Shown: positions 35,781-43,883 of the stretch, piece by piece | Position numbering within the stretch: position 1 is the first letter of the stretch | Layout of the letters: each line of letters starts with the position of its first letter | Assembly (NCBI GenBank): GCA_943371005.1 | Contig: CALRTB020000001.1 | Coordinates: 1 to 64,000 of the forward strand | Length of the DNA stretch: 64,000 bases | Direction of reading: 5' to 3' | Source of the DNA: MRBY01 sp943371005 | Lineage (GTDB): Bacteria > Cyanobacteriota > Cyanobacteriia > Cyanobacteriales > MRBY01 | Translations under genes and position numbers: made by a program | Notes under the pieces: model-generated | What the model was told of the DNA's origin: nothing | The model's database searches: none | What the model saw: only the letters and a program-made list of their open reading frames with translations

Positions 35781-35992
35781 AGATTCAATATTTTCAAGAC
35801 ACAGATACTCTATATTTAGAATTCAATCAAAATCCGATTGTAGAAACGAAAGATATTAACGAAAATACCCTTATTGATTTAGATCAAGACGGCAAAGTTT
35901 GCGCGATTACTATCGAGCATGCTCAAAATCTCACAAATTTAAATGCTTTTTCTTTTGAGACTATCGCCCCAGATATGCTACTTGTCTCTTGA
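35777..35992 (+). CDS. DUF2283 protein
   Basis: A 71-residue protein with the DUF2283 pattern (KIQYFQDTDTLYLEFN, ENTLIDLDQDGKVCAITIEHAQ). DUF2283 genes usually follow a small partner as here, suggesting the antitoxin half of a module. The start ATG overlaps the partner stop. Low G+C relative to thiC supports acquisition from outside. Confidence 0.85.
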   Translation: MKIQYFQDTDTLYLEFNQNPIVETKDINENTLIDLDQDGKVCAITIEHAQNLTNLNAFSFETIAPDMLLVS

Positions 35993-36093
35993 AAAGTCAT
36001 GAAAACTATAACATTGGCAACATTCTTTTTTGTAGTGTTACCATAGAAAAATGATAAATACGAGGTATTTAGTTATCATTTCTGCCAAAAGAG

Positions 36094-36161
36094 CAAAGAA
36101 GGACTAGCTAAAGCCTAACTTTTACTTGTAAGGGGTGTTAGCAAAGCATAATGCACTCTAC
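36094..36161 (+). repeat. thiC-tail-like sequence plus palindromic repeat, right copy
   Basis: Reads SKEGLAKA then stop in the same frame as the thiC C-terminus KEELAKA, followed by GGTGTTAGCAAAGCATAATGCAC, a degenerate copy of the palindrome found after thiC itself. It flanks the DUF2283 pair on the right. Confidence 0.6.
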
Positions 36162-36184
36162 TACTACGAAGATTTGTATAAACT

Positions 36185-36397
36185 ATGTCATCTGAAATAG
36201 AAGAATTAAAACAATACATTGAAATGAAAAAATCGCAGCTTGAGTCTGCTGAGCGTGAAGCACATGCATGGAATGCGGGAAAATACAAAACATCTTCAAA
36301 TGCAAAACATTCTATGATATTAACTAAATCAATCCGTGAAGAACTATCAGAGTTGTATTCAAAGTTAAAACAGATTCAAGATCGAGATACTGACTGA
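36185..36397 (+). CDS. Short helical hypothetical protein
   Basis: A 70-residue, highly charged, probably all-helical protein (IEELKQYIEMKKSQLESAEREAHAWN, REELSELYSKLKQIQDRD) with heptad-like spacing that suggests a coiled coil. I recognise no family. It is AT-rich and lies between two degenerate palindromic repeats, so it probably belongs to the accessory insertion. A third palindrome plus T-tract follows its stop. Confidence 0.5.
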   Translation: MSSEIEELKQYIEMKKSQLESAEREAHAWNAGKYKTSSNAKHSMILTKSIREELSELYSKLKQIQDRDTD

Positions 36398-36418
36398 TAG
36401 TGCGATCTCCGCTCTTGT

Positions 36419-36455
36419 AGGGTGAGTTAATGAAATCTAACCCGCCTTTTTGTTT
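36419..36455 (+). repeat. Third degenerate palindrome, terminator-like
   Basis: GGGTGAGTTA (36420-36429) pairs with TAACCCGCC around a short loop and is followed by five T, so it can serve as a terminator for the helical protein gene. It belongs to the same repeat family as the palindromes at 35500 and 36131. Confidence 0.5.
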
Positions 36456-36489
36456 TCTATTTCATTGGACTGCAAATTCCAAGCAAGCC

Positions 36490-36647
36490 CTAATATATAT
36501 CAACTTCAGTCAATTCAGGAAAATCATCTAAGATTTCGTCGATAGACATTCCAGCAACGAGCCAACCCAGAACATCATAGACAATAATTCGCATTCGACG
36601 GATACAAGGCTTTCCACCTCGCTTATATTAATGTCGTGGTAACTCAT
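36490..36647 (-). pseudogene. Decayed DUF433 (antitoxin-like) gene
   Basis: The minus strand starts MSYHDI, then after a frameshift/deletion reads KRGGKPCIRRMRIIVYDVLGWL, VAGMSIDEILDDFPELTEVDIY and a premature TAG. This is the DUF433 domain, common in bacterial antitoxins (often beside a PIN-like DUF5615 toxin). Part of the N-terminal strand is missing and the last helix is cut off. No partner toxin remains. Confidence 0.8.
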
Positions 36648-36711
36648 GATTGCAAACCTGCCAAAGATCCATATTCAATGGTATGTGATTTTGCGAGGGC
36701 GATCGCCTTTT

Positions 36712-37182
36712 TTAGGGAGTCAAAGGACAACCCTGGTCACGGGTGAGAGAAACAACACTGTGGCGGGCATAGGGTTCTTCCCCAGAATTTTTGGCGATGT
36801 CCAACTTGACTTTGAGGGCGCTCATCTGGGGATGATCTGCAAAAATAGATTCGGCTAAATTCCGGTTCATGATTTCCCAATAGTCCGTTTCGTTGGGATA
36901 TTCCCGCAGGAAGCGCTCAATCTCTGCGGCGAGGGGCACAAAATTGATGTAGTTTGACCGTTGGGCCGTGGGTTGATCAACGTAGCGAAAATCGACGGCG
37001 ATATCGAGAATGGCCCAATCTTGGTGCTCAATGGCATAGTCATCGATGGTGAAGCCAAAGCTTTCTTCCCGTAGCTGGCATTGCTCTGGGGTGGCGGCGA
37101 TCGCCATTGACATCGGTGTCGCAAATAGCAACAGTGCGGCGCTGAAGGTCAATAATTTCTGGGGCGTGAAATGTAACATCAT
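36712..37182 (-). CDS. Secreted hypothetical protein
   Basis: A 156-residue protein with a clear Sec signal peptide (LLTFSAALLLFATPMSMAIA, cleavage near residue 29). The mature part has two cysteines near its ends (EQCQLREES and DQGCPLTP) that could form a disulfide, and the motif RSNYINFVPLAAEIERFLREYPNETDYWEIMNRNLAE. I do not recognise a family. It probably acts in the periplasm or lumen; function unknown. Confidence 0.75.
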   Translation of the reverse strand: MMLHFTPQKLLTFSAALLLFATPMSMAIAATPEQCQLREESFGFTIDDYAIEHQDWAILDIAVDFRYVDQPTAQRSNYINFVPLAAEIERFLREYPNETDYWEIMNRNLAESIFADHPQMSALKVKLDIAKNSGEEPYARHSVVSLTRDQGCPLTP

Positions 37183-37346
37183 GGTTCAACCTGATTAACC
37201 GATAACCCCACTACTTTTTTTCCTGAAAACTCACCGACACAATAGGCGATCGCCCATTGCAGTTTTACGGAGGAGATGACTGTGGGGGACGGCAATTAGG
37301 ATAAGCTAACAAAAGCAAATTGGCTGAGTGAGAGCATTAAAACTTC

Positions 37347-38783
37347 ATGAGTGAAACACAGTTTGATTATGATTTGGTGATTATCGGCGCAGGGGTCGGT
37401 GGCCACGGTGCCGCGCTCCATGCCGTGAAATGTGGCCTAAAAACGGCCATCGTCGAAGCCGCAGACATGGGCGGCACTTGCGTCAATCGCGGTTGCATTC
37501 CGTCTAAAGCCCTGTTGGCTGCTTCCGGGAAAGTTCGCGAAATGCGTGACCAGAAACACCTCAGTGAAATGGGCATCAATGTCGGAGCAGTAGATTTTAA
37601 TCGTGAGGCGATCGCCGCCCATGCCACCGATTTGGTAAACAAAATCCAAAGCGATCTCACCAACAGCCTCAAGCGTTTGAATGTCGATATTATTCGCGGT
37701 TGGGGAAAAATTGACGGCGTCCAGAAAGTCTGTGTCATTGGCGAAGACGGTGTGAAAAACATTACCGCCAAAGAAATTATGATCTGCACCGGATCGAAAC
37801 CCTTTGTCCCCCCCGGCATCCAAGTCGATGGCAAAACCGTCTTCACTAGCGACGATGCAGTGCGCTTAGAAACTCTGCCCCAATGGGTGGCGATCATTGG
37901 GAGCGGTTATATCGGCCTCGAATTTTCCGATGTTTACACTGCCCTCGGTTGTGAAATTACGATGATCGAAGCCCTCGATGATCTGATGCCTGGTTTTGAT
38001 CCAGAGATTGCAAAACTCGCCAAGCGCGCCCTAATTGATAGCCGCGACATCGAAACTTACACTGGCGTCTTTGCCACCAAAGTTATCCCTGGTTCCCCGG
38101 TGAAGATCGAACTCACCGACGCAAAAACCAAGGAAGTCGTCGAAAACCTCGAAGTGGATGCTTGCCTGGTAGCTACCGGACGCGTACCTGCTACGAAAAA
38201 CCTCGGTTTAGACGCCGTTAGTGTGGAAACAGACCACCGGGGTTTCATTGAGGTGAACGACAAAATGCAGGTGACCAAAGACGGCCAACCTGTGCCCCAC
38301 CTCTGGGCCGTGGGCGATGCCACCGGGAAAATGATGCTGGCCCATGCCGCCTCTGGTCAGGGGGTTGTGGCCGTAGAAAATATGATCGGCAATGCCATGA
38401 CCGTTGACTATGCCGCGATTCCAGCAGCAGCCTTTACCCACCCAGAAATTAGCTATGTGGGCATGAGTGAACCCCAAGCGAAGGAAGCCGCCGCCGCAGG
38501 TGGTTTTGAAATTGCGACGGCAAAAACGTACTTTAAAGGCAATTCCAAAGCCCTCGCTGAAAAAGAAACCGACGGCATCGCCAAAATTATTTACCGTAAA
38601 GATACCGGGGAATTATTGGGCGTCCATATCATGGGGATCCATGCTTCGGATCTGATCCAAGAGGCCGCCAATGCGATCGCCGAGAAAAAACCCGTCCAAG
38701 AATTAGCCTTTAACGTCCATGCCCACCCGACCTTATCGGAAGTCCTGGATGAAGCCTACAAACGAGCTAAAGTCACCGCGTAA
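37347..38783 (+). CDS. lpdA: Dihydrolipoamide dehydrogenase
   Basis: A 478-residue flavoprotein disulfide reductase, the E3 of 2-oxo-acid dehydrogenase and glycine cleavage complexes. FAD motif GAGVGGHGAALHAVKCG, redox-active disulfide GGTCVNRGCIPSKALL, NAD motif IGSGYIGLEFSDVYTALG, second FAD motif AVGDATGKMMLAHAA, and the active-site His-Glu in NVHAHPTLSEVLDEAY are all present. A strong inverted repeat follows the gene. Confidence 0.97.
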   Translation: MSETQFDYDLVIIGAGVGGHGAALHAVKCGLKTAIVEAADMGGTCVNRGCIPSKALLAASGKVREMRDQKHLSEMGINVGAVDFNREAIAAHATDLVNKIQSDLTNSLKRLNVDIIRGWGKIDGVQKVCVIGEDGVKNITAKEIMICTGSKPFVPPGIQVDGKTVFTSDDAVRLETLPQWVAIIGSGYIGLEFSDVYTALGCEITMIEALDDLMPGFDPEIAKLAKRALIDSRDIETYTGVFATKVIPGSPVKIELTDAKTKEVVENLEVDACLVATGRVPATKNLGLDAVSVETDHRGFIEVNDKMQVTKDGQPVPHLWAVGDATGKMMLAHAASGQGVVAVENMIGNAMTVDYAAIPAAAFTHPEISYVGMSEPQAKEAAAAGGFEIATAKTYFKGNSKALAEKETDGIAKIIYRKDTGELLGVHIMGIHASDLIQEAANAIAEKKPVQELAFNVHAHPTLSEVLDEAYKRAKVTA

Positions 38784-38804
38784 ATTACGTTAGAATTTGG
38801 CATC

Positions 38805-38852
38805 AAAACAGAGGTTTTTTGCTGAGTAATTTTAAAGAGACCTCTGTTTTGC
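38805..38852 (+). terminator. Inverted repeat after lpdA (possible terminator)
   Basis: CAAAACAGAGGT (38805-38816) is perfectly complementary to ACCTCTGTTTTG (38841-38852) across a 24-base loop. The flanking sequence lacks a long T run, but the stem ends in TTTTG, so termination or mRNA 3'-end stabilisation is plausible. Confidence 0.6.
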
Positions 38853-38907
38853 CCTTATCCCATCCCTTTTTATAATCCCCTAAACCAAATCTTTGAGGCA
38901 TAAAACC

Positions 38908-39114
38908 ATGGTTTCGATGACCCCCAAAAGTGGTGTTTTATTATTGCTATGCTGCGTCTTTGCGATCGCCGCTGTGGGTTGCGTATTTGAACTCAGCTCC
39001 GGTGAACCTGATCTGGGCGCGACGAATACCACCATTATCCTGGCCCTCAGTATTCCCCTGACCATTGCCTCTTTTTTGTGGGCCGTCCAAGACACCCGCG
39101 CTAACCAAGACTAG
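38908..39114 (+). CDS. Small two-helix membrane protein
   Basis: A 68-residue protein with two hydrophobic stretches (GVLLLLCCVFAIAAVGCVFEL and TTIILALSIPLTIASFLWAV) and a short hydrophilic link. The ATG at 38908 is preceded by a weak purine stretch. It looks like a cyanobacterial conserved small membrane protein, but I cannot name a family or function. Confidence 0.6.
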   Translation: MVSMTPKSGVLLLLCCVFAIAAVGCVFELSSGEPDLGATNTTIILALSIPLTIASFLWAVQDTRANQD

Positions 39115-39235
39115 GCACTTAACAGCCCGTATCGATTTACAAAAAATATCTTTAAGATCCGACAATCTGTCGTTATAACTAAAGTTGGGGCGGGGTAATC
39201 CTCCGTCTTTTGCGTTTTAGAAAAAAATCATCACA

Positions 39236-40552
39236 ATGCAAGCTTCTGGTACTCTGCGCCAAATCTCTACTGGCGGTGTTCAAGCGCCGCTTCTGCCCGA
39301 TGTTTCCCTTGAGCACCATCAAGAAATACTCATTGGCCGCGAACCCAGTTGCCAGATTGCCCTCAATCCCAATCTCTACACCGTTGTTTCCCGTCGCCAT
39401 GTCCTGATTCGTCCCCAGGGGCAAGGCTGGGAAGCCGTCGATCTCGGTAGTGCGAATGGCACCTTTATCAATGGCCAGCGTTTACAGGGGACACGAGTTC
39501 TGCAAGCAGGCGATCGCCTTACCCTCGGTGACAATGGCCCCAGCTTTAGCTTCGAACTCCAGAGCCAAGGCCACAATCCCAAGCCCCCCATTGATCCCGG
39601 CTCCCATATCCCCGTCCCCGGCCCCATCGTCAATCCCAACTCTAACCTCACCCTGACCCAACTTTTCCCGATCGCTGCCACCGGCAAAGACCTCTCCAGC
39701 AAAGCCTATCTCGTGCCAGGGATTTTAACCGTTATTTTCGTCGTCCTCATGTTCGCCACCATCGGCGCTCCTGGCCTCTTTAATTTCTTACTCGGAACCT
39801 ATATCGCTGGGGCTGCTTACTACTACATTTATCAACTCTGTGGCAAGCGCAAAGCTTGGATCGTCATACTTGGTTCAGGCCTCCTCACAGCCCTCATGTT
39901 AGTCACCCCCGTCGTTGACCTATTCATCTTTGTATTTCGAGTTATTCTGCCAGGCGATATCAGTGATACAGATGGCATTGCCCGCCTTTTCGTCGGCATG
40001 TTTTTTGGTGCTGGCCTGATGGAGGAAATTCTGAAGGCGATCCCCATTTTCATCGCAATGGGAATCGGCAACATATTTGGCTCGAAACGTCGCGAAAAAA
40101 TTGGCGTCACCGAACCCCTTGATGGCATTTTGCTCGGAGCGGCCTCCGCCGTGGGTTTTACCTTGATTGAAACCCTCGGCCAGTACGTCCCTAACATCAT
40201 TAACGAAGTGTCCCTCCAGGTCGATCCCGGCACAGGCGAATTACTCGGTTTACAATTGCTCATTCCTAGGATTCTCGGTTCCGTTGCTGGACACATGGCC
40301 TACAGCGGTTACTTCGGTTATTTCATTGGCCTGAGCGTCCTCAAACCGTCAAAGCGCTGGCCGATTCTGATCATTGGCTGCCTCACTTCTTCGTTACTCC
40401 ATGCCCTTTGGAATACCGTTGGCTCCTTCAGCAGTATCCTGTTGGCGGTAGTCGGGGTTTTCTCCTATGCCTTTCTCGCTGCGGCAATTCTCAAGGCTCG
40501 CGCCCTTTCTCCGACCCGAGCAGAGAATTTTGCCACCCGCATTGCTAAATAG
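39236..40552 (+). CDS. FHA domain fused to PrsW-family membrane peptidase
   Basis: A 438-residue fusion. Residues 20-105 are an FHA phosphothreonine-binding domain with GREPSC, SRRH and DLGSANGTFING motifs. After a Pro-rich linker the C-terminal 290 residues form a PrsW-type multi-helix intramembrane peptidase with the paired glutamates in GAGLMEEILKAIPIFIAMG, GAASAVGFTLIETLG and the histidines in AGHMAYSG and SSLLHALWNTVG. PrsW cleaves anti-sigma factors in Bacillus; FHA fusion suggests that substrate choice depends on Ser/Thr phosphorylation. That regulation is inference. Confidence 0.87.
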   Translation: MQASGTLRQISTGGVQAPLLPDVSLEHHQEILIGREPSCQIALNPNLYTVVSRRHVLIRPQGQGWEAVDLGSANGTFINGQRLQGTRVLQAGDRLTLGDNGPSFSFELQSQGHNPKPPIDPGSHIPVPGPIVNPNSNLTLTQLFPIAATGKDLSSKAYLVPGILTVIFVVLMFATIGAPGLFNFLLGTYIAGAAYYYIYQLCGKRKAWIVILGSGLLTALMLVTPVVDLFIFVFRVILPGDISDTDGIARLFVGMFFGAGLMEEILKAIPIFIAMGIGNIFGSKRREKIGVTEPLDGILLGAASAVGFTLIETLGQYVPNIINEVSLQVDPGTGELLGLQLLIPRILGSVAGHMAYSGYFGYFIGLSVLKPSKRWPILIIGCLTSSLLHALWNTVGSFSSILLAVVGVFSYAFLAAAILKARALSPTRAENFATRIAK

Positions 40553-40660
40553 TCTGGCCTAGACGTGAAACGTAAACCAAGAATCCTCAGTGCTCACCAC
40601 GATTTTGTCGCCGGGAAGTTGCCATAATAGAATTTACAAAAATTCACTTTTCCTAGACCT

Positions 40661-41557
40661 ATGGCAGATCAACTCATTCGCGGTACCGCAGCAGACAATG
40701 GCATTCGGGTAGTGGGCGTTATTTCCACGAACCTCACCGAGGAAGCCCGACAACGCCATAAATTATCCTATGTGGCAACGGCTGCCTTGGGTCGCACCAT
40801 GGCTTCGGCTTTGTTAATTTCTTCGAGTATGAAAAAACAGGAGGCCCGCTTAAATCTGCGCATCAAAGGAGATGGGCCCCTGGGGGGATTATTAGTAGAT
40901 GCTGGCCCAGATGGCACCGTGCGGGGCTATGTGCAAAATCCAGGTGTGGAGTTGCCCCCTAACGCGAAAGGTAAGTTAGACGTGGGTGGTGCTGTAGGCA
41001 AAGGATTTCTCTATGCAGTGAAAGATTTTGGTCGGGGCTACCCTTACTCCAGTACGGTAGAGTTGGTTTCTGGGGAAATTGGCGATGATGTCACCCATTA
41101 TTTAGCAACTTCAGAACAGACCCCTTCAGCGTTGTTGGTGGGGGTCTTTGTCGGTGCAGAGGGGGTAACTGCTGCCGGGGGAATTTTGCTGCAGATTTTA
41201 CCGAAAGCAGCCCGTGACGAGACTTTAGTGGCAAAACTAGAAGGTCGCCTGGGGCAATTATCGGGATTTACGCCGCTATTGCAGCAGGGTAAATCTCTCT
41301 ATGATATTTTCCAGGACCTCCTCGGCGATGAAGACCTGAGAATTTTCCCAGAGACACAAATGGTGCGCTTTGACTGCGGCTGTACCTTTGAGCGAATGAT
41401 GGGAGCCCTCAAGATGCTAGGTCAAGACGAATTGCTCGATATGATCGAAAAGGATGGGGGAGCAGAGGCCACCTGCAATTTCTGCAACGAGGTGTACCAT
41501 GCGGATGTGGATCACCTGAGCCGCTTGGTCGAGGAACTCAAGGAAAATTCTAATTAG
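40661..41557 (+). CDS. hslO: Redox-regulated chaperone Hsp33
   Basis: A 298-residue heat-shock protein 33. The N-terminal domain (DQLIRGTAADNGIRVVGV, TAALGRTMASALLIS) and the C-terminal zinc-binding Cys4 (FDCGCTFERM and TCNFCNEVYH) are intact. Oxidation releases zinc and switches on holdase activity, fitting a photosynthetic cell under oxidative stress. Length is typical. Confidence 0.97.
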   Translation: MADQLIRGTAADNGIRVVGVISTNLTEEARQRHKLSYVATAALGRTMASALLISSSMKKQEARLNLRIKGDGPLGGLLVDAGPDGTVRGYVQNPGVELPPNAKGKLDVGGAVGKGFLYAVKDFGRGYPYSSTVELVSGEIGDDVTHYLATSEQTPSALLVGVFVGAEGVTAAGGILLQILPKAARDETLVAKLEGRLGQLSGFTPLLQQGKSLYDIFQDLLGDEDLRIFPETQMVRFDCGCTFERMMGALKMLGQDELLDMIEKDGGAEATCNFCNEVYHADVDHLSRLVEELKENSN

Positions 41558-41632
41558 ACTTTTGACTCGCCTGTTTTCTGGGTAAAAGTCTCCTCTGGCT
41601 ACGACATTCCCCCTAGGGGAGAATATGACGGA

Positions 41633-42490
41633 TTATTCCTGGAGCATCCAGAACCCGGCAAATTGTTCTTCGTCGGGGCTTTTTTGGATAGCGAGAAAAT
41701 GAATCCCTGCCGCCGCTTTTTTGGCAGCTTCAAACGATTCTGCTTCCTTGAGGGTTTGGGCGTTGGGTAGGTCGGCGACGATCCAACTGTCGCTCACCCC
41801 TGTTTCGAGCACGAGGCTACCGCGAGGATTTTTCTGGAGATGAAGAAATCCGAGTTCGAGGCCAGACATCCAACCGGCGAGGGGGACAGCTCTGGGGGAA
41901 AAAACCAAAAGACCGGGGATCTTTGTCGTGGGGTCGAGGTGGTCGAGGGGGAAGGGTTCGCCAAAGGCAATGTCCCATTCGTCAAAATCGCTGAAGGCGC
42001 TGGCTTCAAGGGAGACGATCGCCCATTTGTCTCCTTTGTCCCCCCGGACGGCATCGGGGAGGGCGATCGCATTGAGGACGGGATATTGGACGGAGCTAGA
42101 CTTGGCGGATTTTTCGTCGTAGTTGGCTTCCTGGGGATAAACTTCCTGCTCCCGCTGGGCGATCCAGGTCATCAGGGTATAGGTGCGGCGGGAGGGGGCA
42201 GCGGGAATGCCAGCATCTTCGCAAGCTTTGGTGATCATGTTATTCATCTGGCGGCGAAAGAAGCGGATCTTGGTGGGGCTTTGGCCAGAAGTAGCGATCG
42301 CCTTTTCGATGGCCGTCTTGAGGGTGATCGAATTCACATCGGTGTTGCCGCAAAATTCACTGTAACGGAAAAGGGTCGTCGGATCCTGTTGGATGCGGGT
42401 GGGGGTTTCGCAGATGAGAATTTCCCATAGTTTTTTGTCGTTATCATCCAAAAGCGGGCGCGAATAAAAATCAAGTTCCCAAATAGTCAC
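41633..42490 (-). CDS. Tab2/Atab2-like RNA-binding protein (DUF1092)
   Basis: A 285-residue protein with the Tab2/Atab2 signatures IWELDFYSRPLLDDNDKKLWE, IRFFRRQMNNMI, PSRRTYTLMTWI and the C-terminal ending AGFWMLQE. Plant and algal homologues bind psaB and psbD/psbC leaders and promote synthesis of photosystem core proteins. I prefer the GTG at 42488-42490 (reading TIWELD), since similarity begins there; a TTG four codons upstream is possible. Confidence 0.88.
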   Translation of the reverse strand: MTIWELDFYSRPLLDDNDKKLWEILICETPTRIQQDPTTLFRYSEFCGNTDVNSITLKTAIEKAIATSGQSPTKIRFFRRQMNNMITKACEDAGIPAAPSRRTYTLMTWIAQREQEVYPQEANYDEKSAKSSSVQYPVLNAIALPDAVRGDKGDKWAIVSLEASAFSDFDEWDIAFGEPFPLDHLDPTTKIPGLLVFSPRAVPLAGWMSGLELGFLHLQKNPRGSLVLETGVSDSWIVADLPNAQTLKEAESFEAAKKAAAGIHFLAIQKSPDEEQFAGFWMLQE

Positions 42491-42689
42491 GGTAAATCTC
42501 AACTACACAGCTAAACCATTACTGATTTTGCCCCATCGACCTTGCTTTATTCAATCCTGGAGGTGGCATTTCCCCAGGAGCCGTCCTTAAGCTTGGGGGA
42601 AGCTGGGTGATCGCCTTTTTGATCACCGCCAGAAATGAAATTTTTTTGGTAGTCTTATACACGTTATTTTGGGGTGGAAACACAAAACC

Positions 42690-43127
42690 ATGGCGCTTTA
42701 TCGACTCATCTACGTTAGCCAGGCGATCGCCGCGTTAGAATACCGCGATCTCATCGAAATTTTGCAGAAATCGGAGTTTAACAACCGTCGGGTCGGCATT
42801 ACGGGGATGTTAGCCTTTGGCGATTCGATGTTTTTACAAATTTTGGAGGGGAGTCGGCGGGCCATTAGCGAGACTTACAATCGTATTCTGCTAGATCCAC
42901 GCCACACCAACGCCGAATTAATTGAGTTTTCAGAAATTGACCAGCGGGACTTTGGGATCTGGTCGATGAAGGTTTTACAACTGAATAATCAGGACGAAGT
43001 ACGGCAAATTATCCTGAAATATTCCCATTCAGAGACCTTTTCGCCCGTTTCGATGACCGGCACCCAGAGTCTTAATTTTTTGCGAGAAATCACAGCCCTC
43101 TATCACCAGGGAGGACTCCGGCAATAG
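42690..43127 (+). CDS. BLUF-domain blue-light photoreceptor, PixD-like
   Basis: A 145-residue flavin-binding BLUF protein very like PixD/Slr1694 in length and layout. The FAD-site residues are in register: Tyr8 (RLIYVSQ), Asn32 (NNRRVGITGM), Gln50 (FLQILEG), with Trp91 and Met93 in the IWSMKV strand. The C-terminal helices (VRQIILKYSHSETFSP, SLNFLREITALYHQGG) match the PixD oligomerisation region. PixD binds the regulator PixE and controls phototaxis; no pixE gene adjoins, so the partner is unknown. I chose the ATG at 42690, not the upstream GTG. Confidence 0.95.
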   Translation: MALYRLIYVSQAIAALEYRDLIEILQKSEFNNRRVGITGMLAFGDSMFLQILEGSRRAISETYNRILLDPRHTNAELIEFSEIDQRDFGIWSMKVLQLNNQDEVRQIILKYSHSETFSPVSMTGTQSLNFLREITALYHQGGLRQ

Positions 43128-43207
43128 CGCCGCATCGCCAGGGATTCTTTGTTAGCCTATGTTCTGGACTGTACATTTTTTGACGATATTTTCCCGAGGC
43201 GATCGCC

Positions 43208-43852
43208 ATGGCTACCTTTCTCCGGACTCTCAGCTACCGTTACCAGTGGCTTTACGACACCATTTCCCGCCTCGCGGCCCTAACCGTCGGTGGTGAGACC
43301 CGTTTTCGGAACCTCGCTCTCCAAGGCTTAACCGGCGATCAGACCCTAAAAATCCTCGATCTATGTTGCGGTGCTGGCCAAACCACCCAATTCCTCACCC
43401 AATATAGTAACGACGTCACCGGGCTTGATATTTCTCCCCTGGCCATTGAGCGGGCGAAAAAAAATGTCCCCCAGGCTAACTATGTCGTTGCCCCCGCCGA
43501 AAAAATCCCCCTGCCAGATCAGCACTTTGACCTTGTCCATACCAGTGCTGCCCTCCACGAAATGACCCCGCAGCAACTGAGTCAAATTTTTCAGGAAGTG
43601 TACCGTGTCCTCAAACCCGGCGGCATCTTTACCTTTATTGATTTGCACCAGCCGACCAACCCTTTTTTCATTCCGAGTCTCTATACCTTCATGTTCTTGT
43701 TTGAGACCGAGACCGCCTGGCAGATGATCAAAACTGATTTAGCCGAAAAACTGACAGCCACAGGCTTTGAGATTCACAAACAGGAACAATATGCGGGGGG
43801 GAGTTTGCAGATGATCCAGAGCCGAAAACCGGGGAGTGAGCGGCTAAAATAA
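43208..43852 (+). CDS. Class I SAM-dependent methyltransferase
   Basis: A 214-residue UbiE/MenG-like methyltransferase. Motif I is ILDLCCGAGQTTQFL, post-I is VTGLDISPLAIERAKK, motif II is FDLVHTSAALHEM, and motif III is VLKPGGIFTFIDLHQP. The N-terminal TLSYRYQWLYDTISRLAALTVGGETRFRNLAL is typical of a cyanobacterial quinone-type methyltransferase group, but the substrate is not proven. Confidence 0.88.
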   Translation: MATFLRTLSYRYQWLYDTISRLAALTVGGETRFRNLALQGLTGDQTLKILDLCCGAGQTTQFLTQYSNDVTGLDISPLAIERAKKNVPQANYVVAPAEKIPLPDQHFDLVHTSAALHEMTPQQLSQIFQEVYRVLKPGGIFTFIDLHQPTNPFFIPSLYTFMFLFETETAWQMIKTDLAEKLTATGFEIHKQEQYAGGSLQMIQSRKPGSERLK

Positions 43853-43883
43853 AAGCTTGGAAATCAACAGCAACTGAGGTGTT

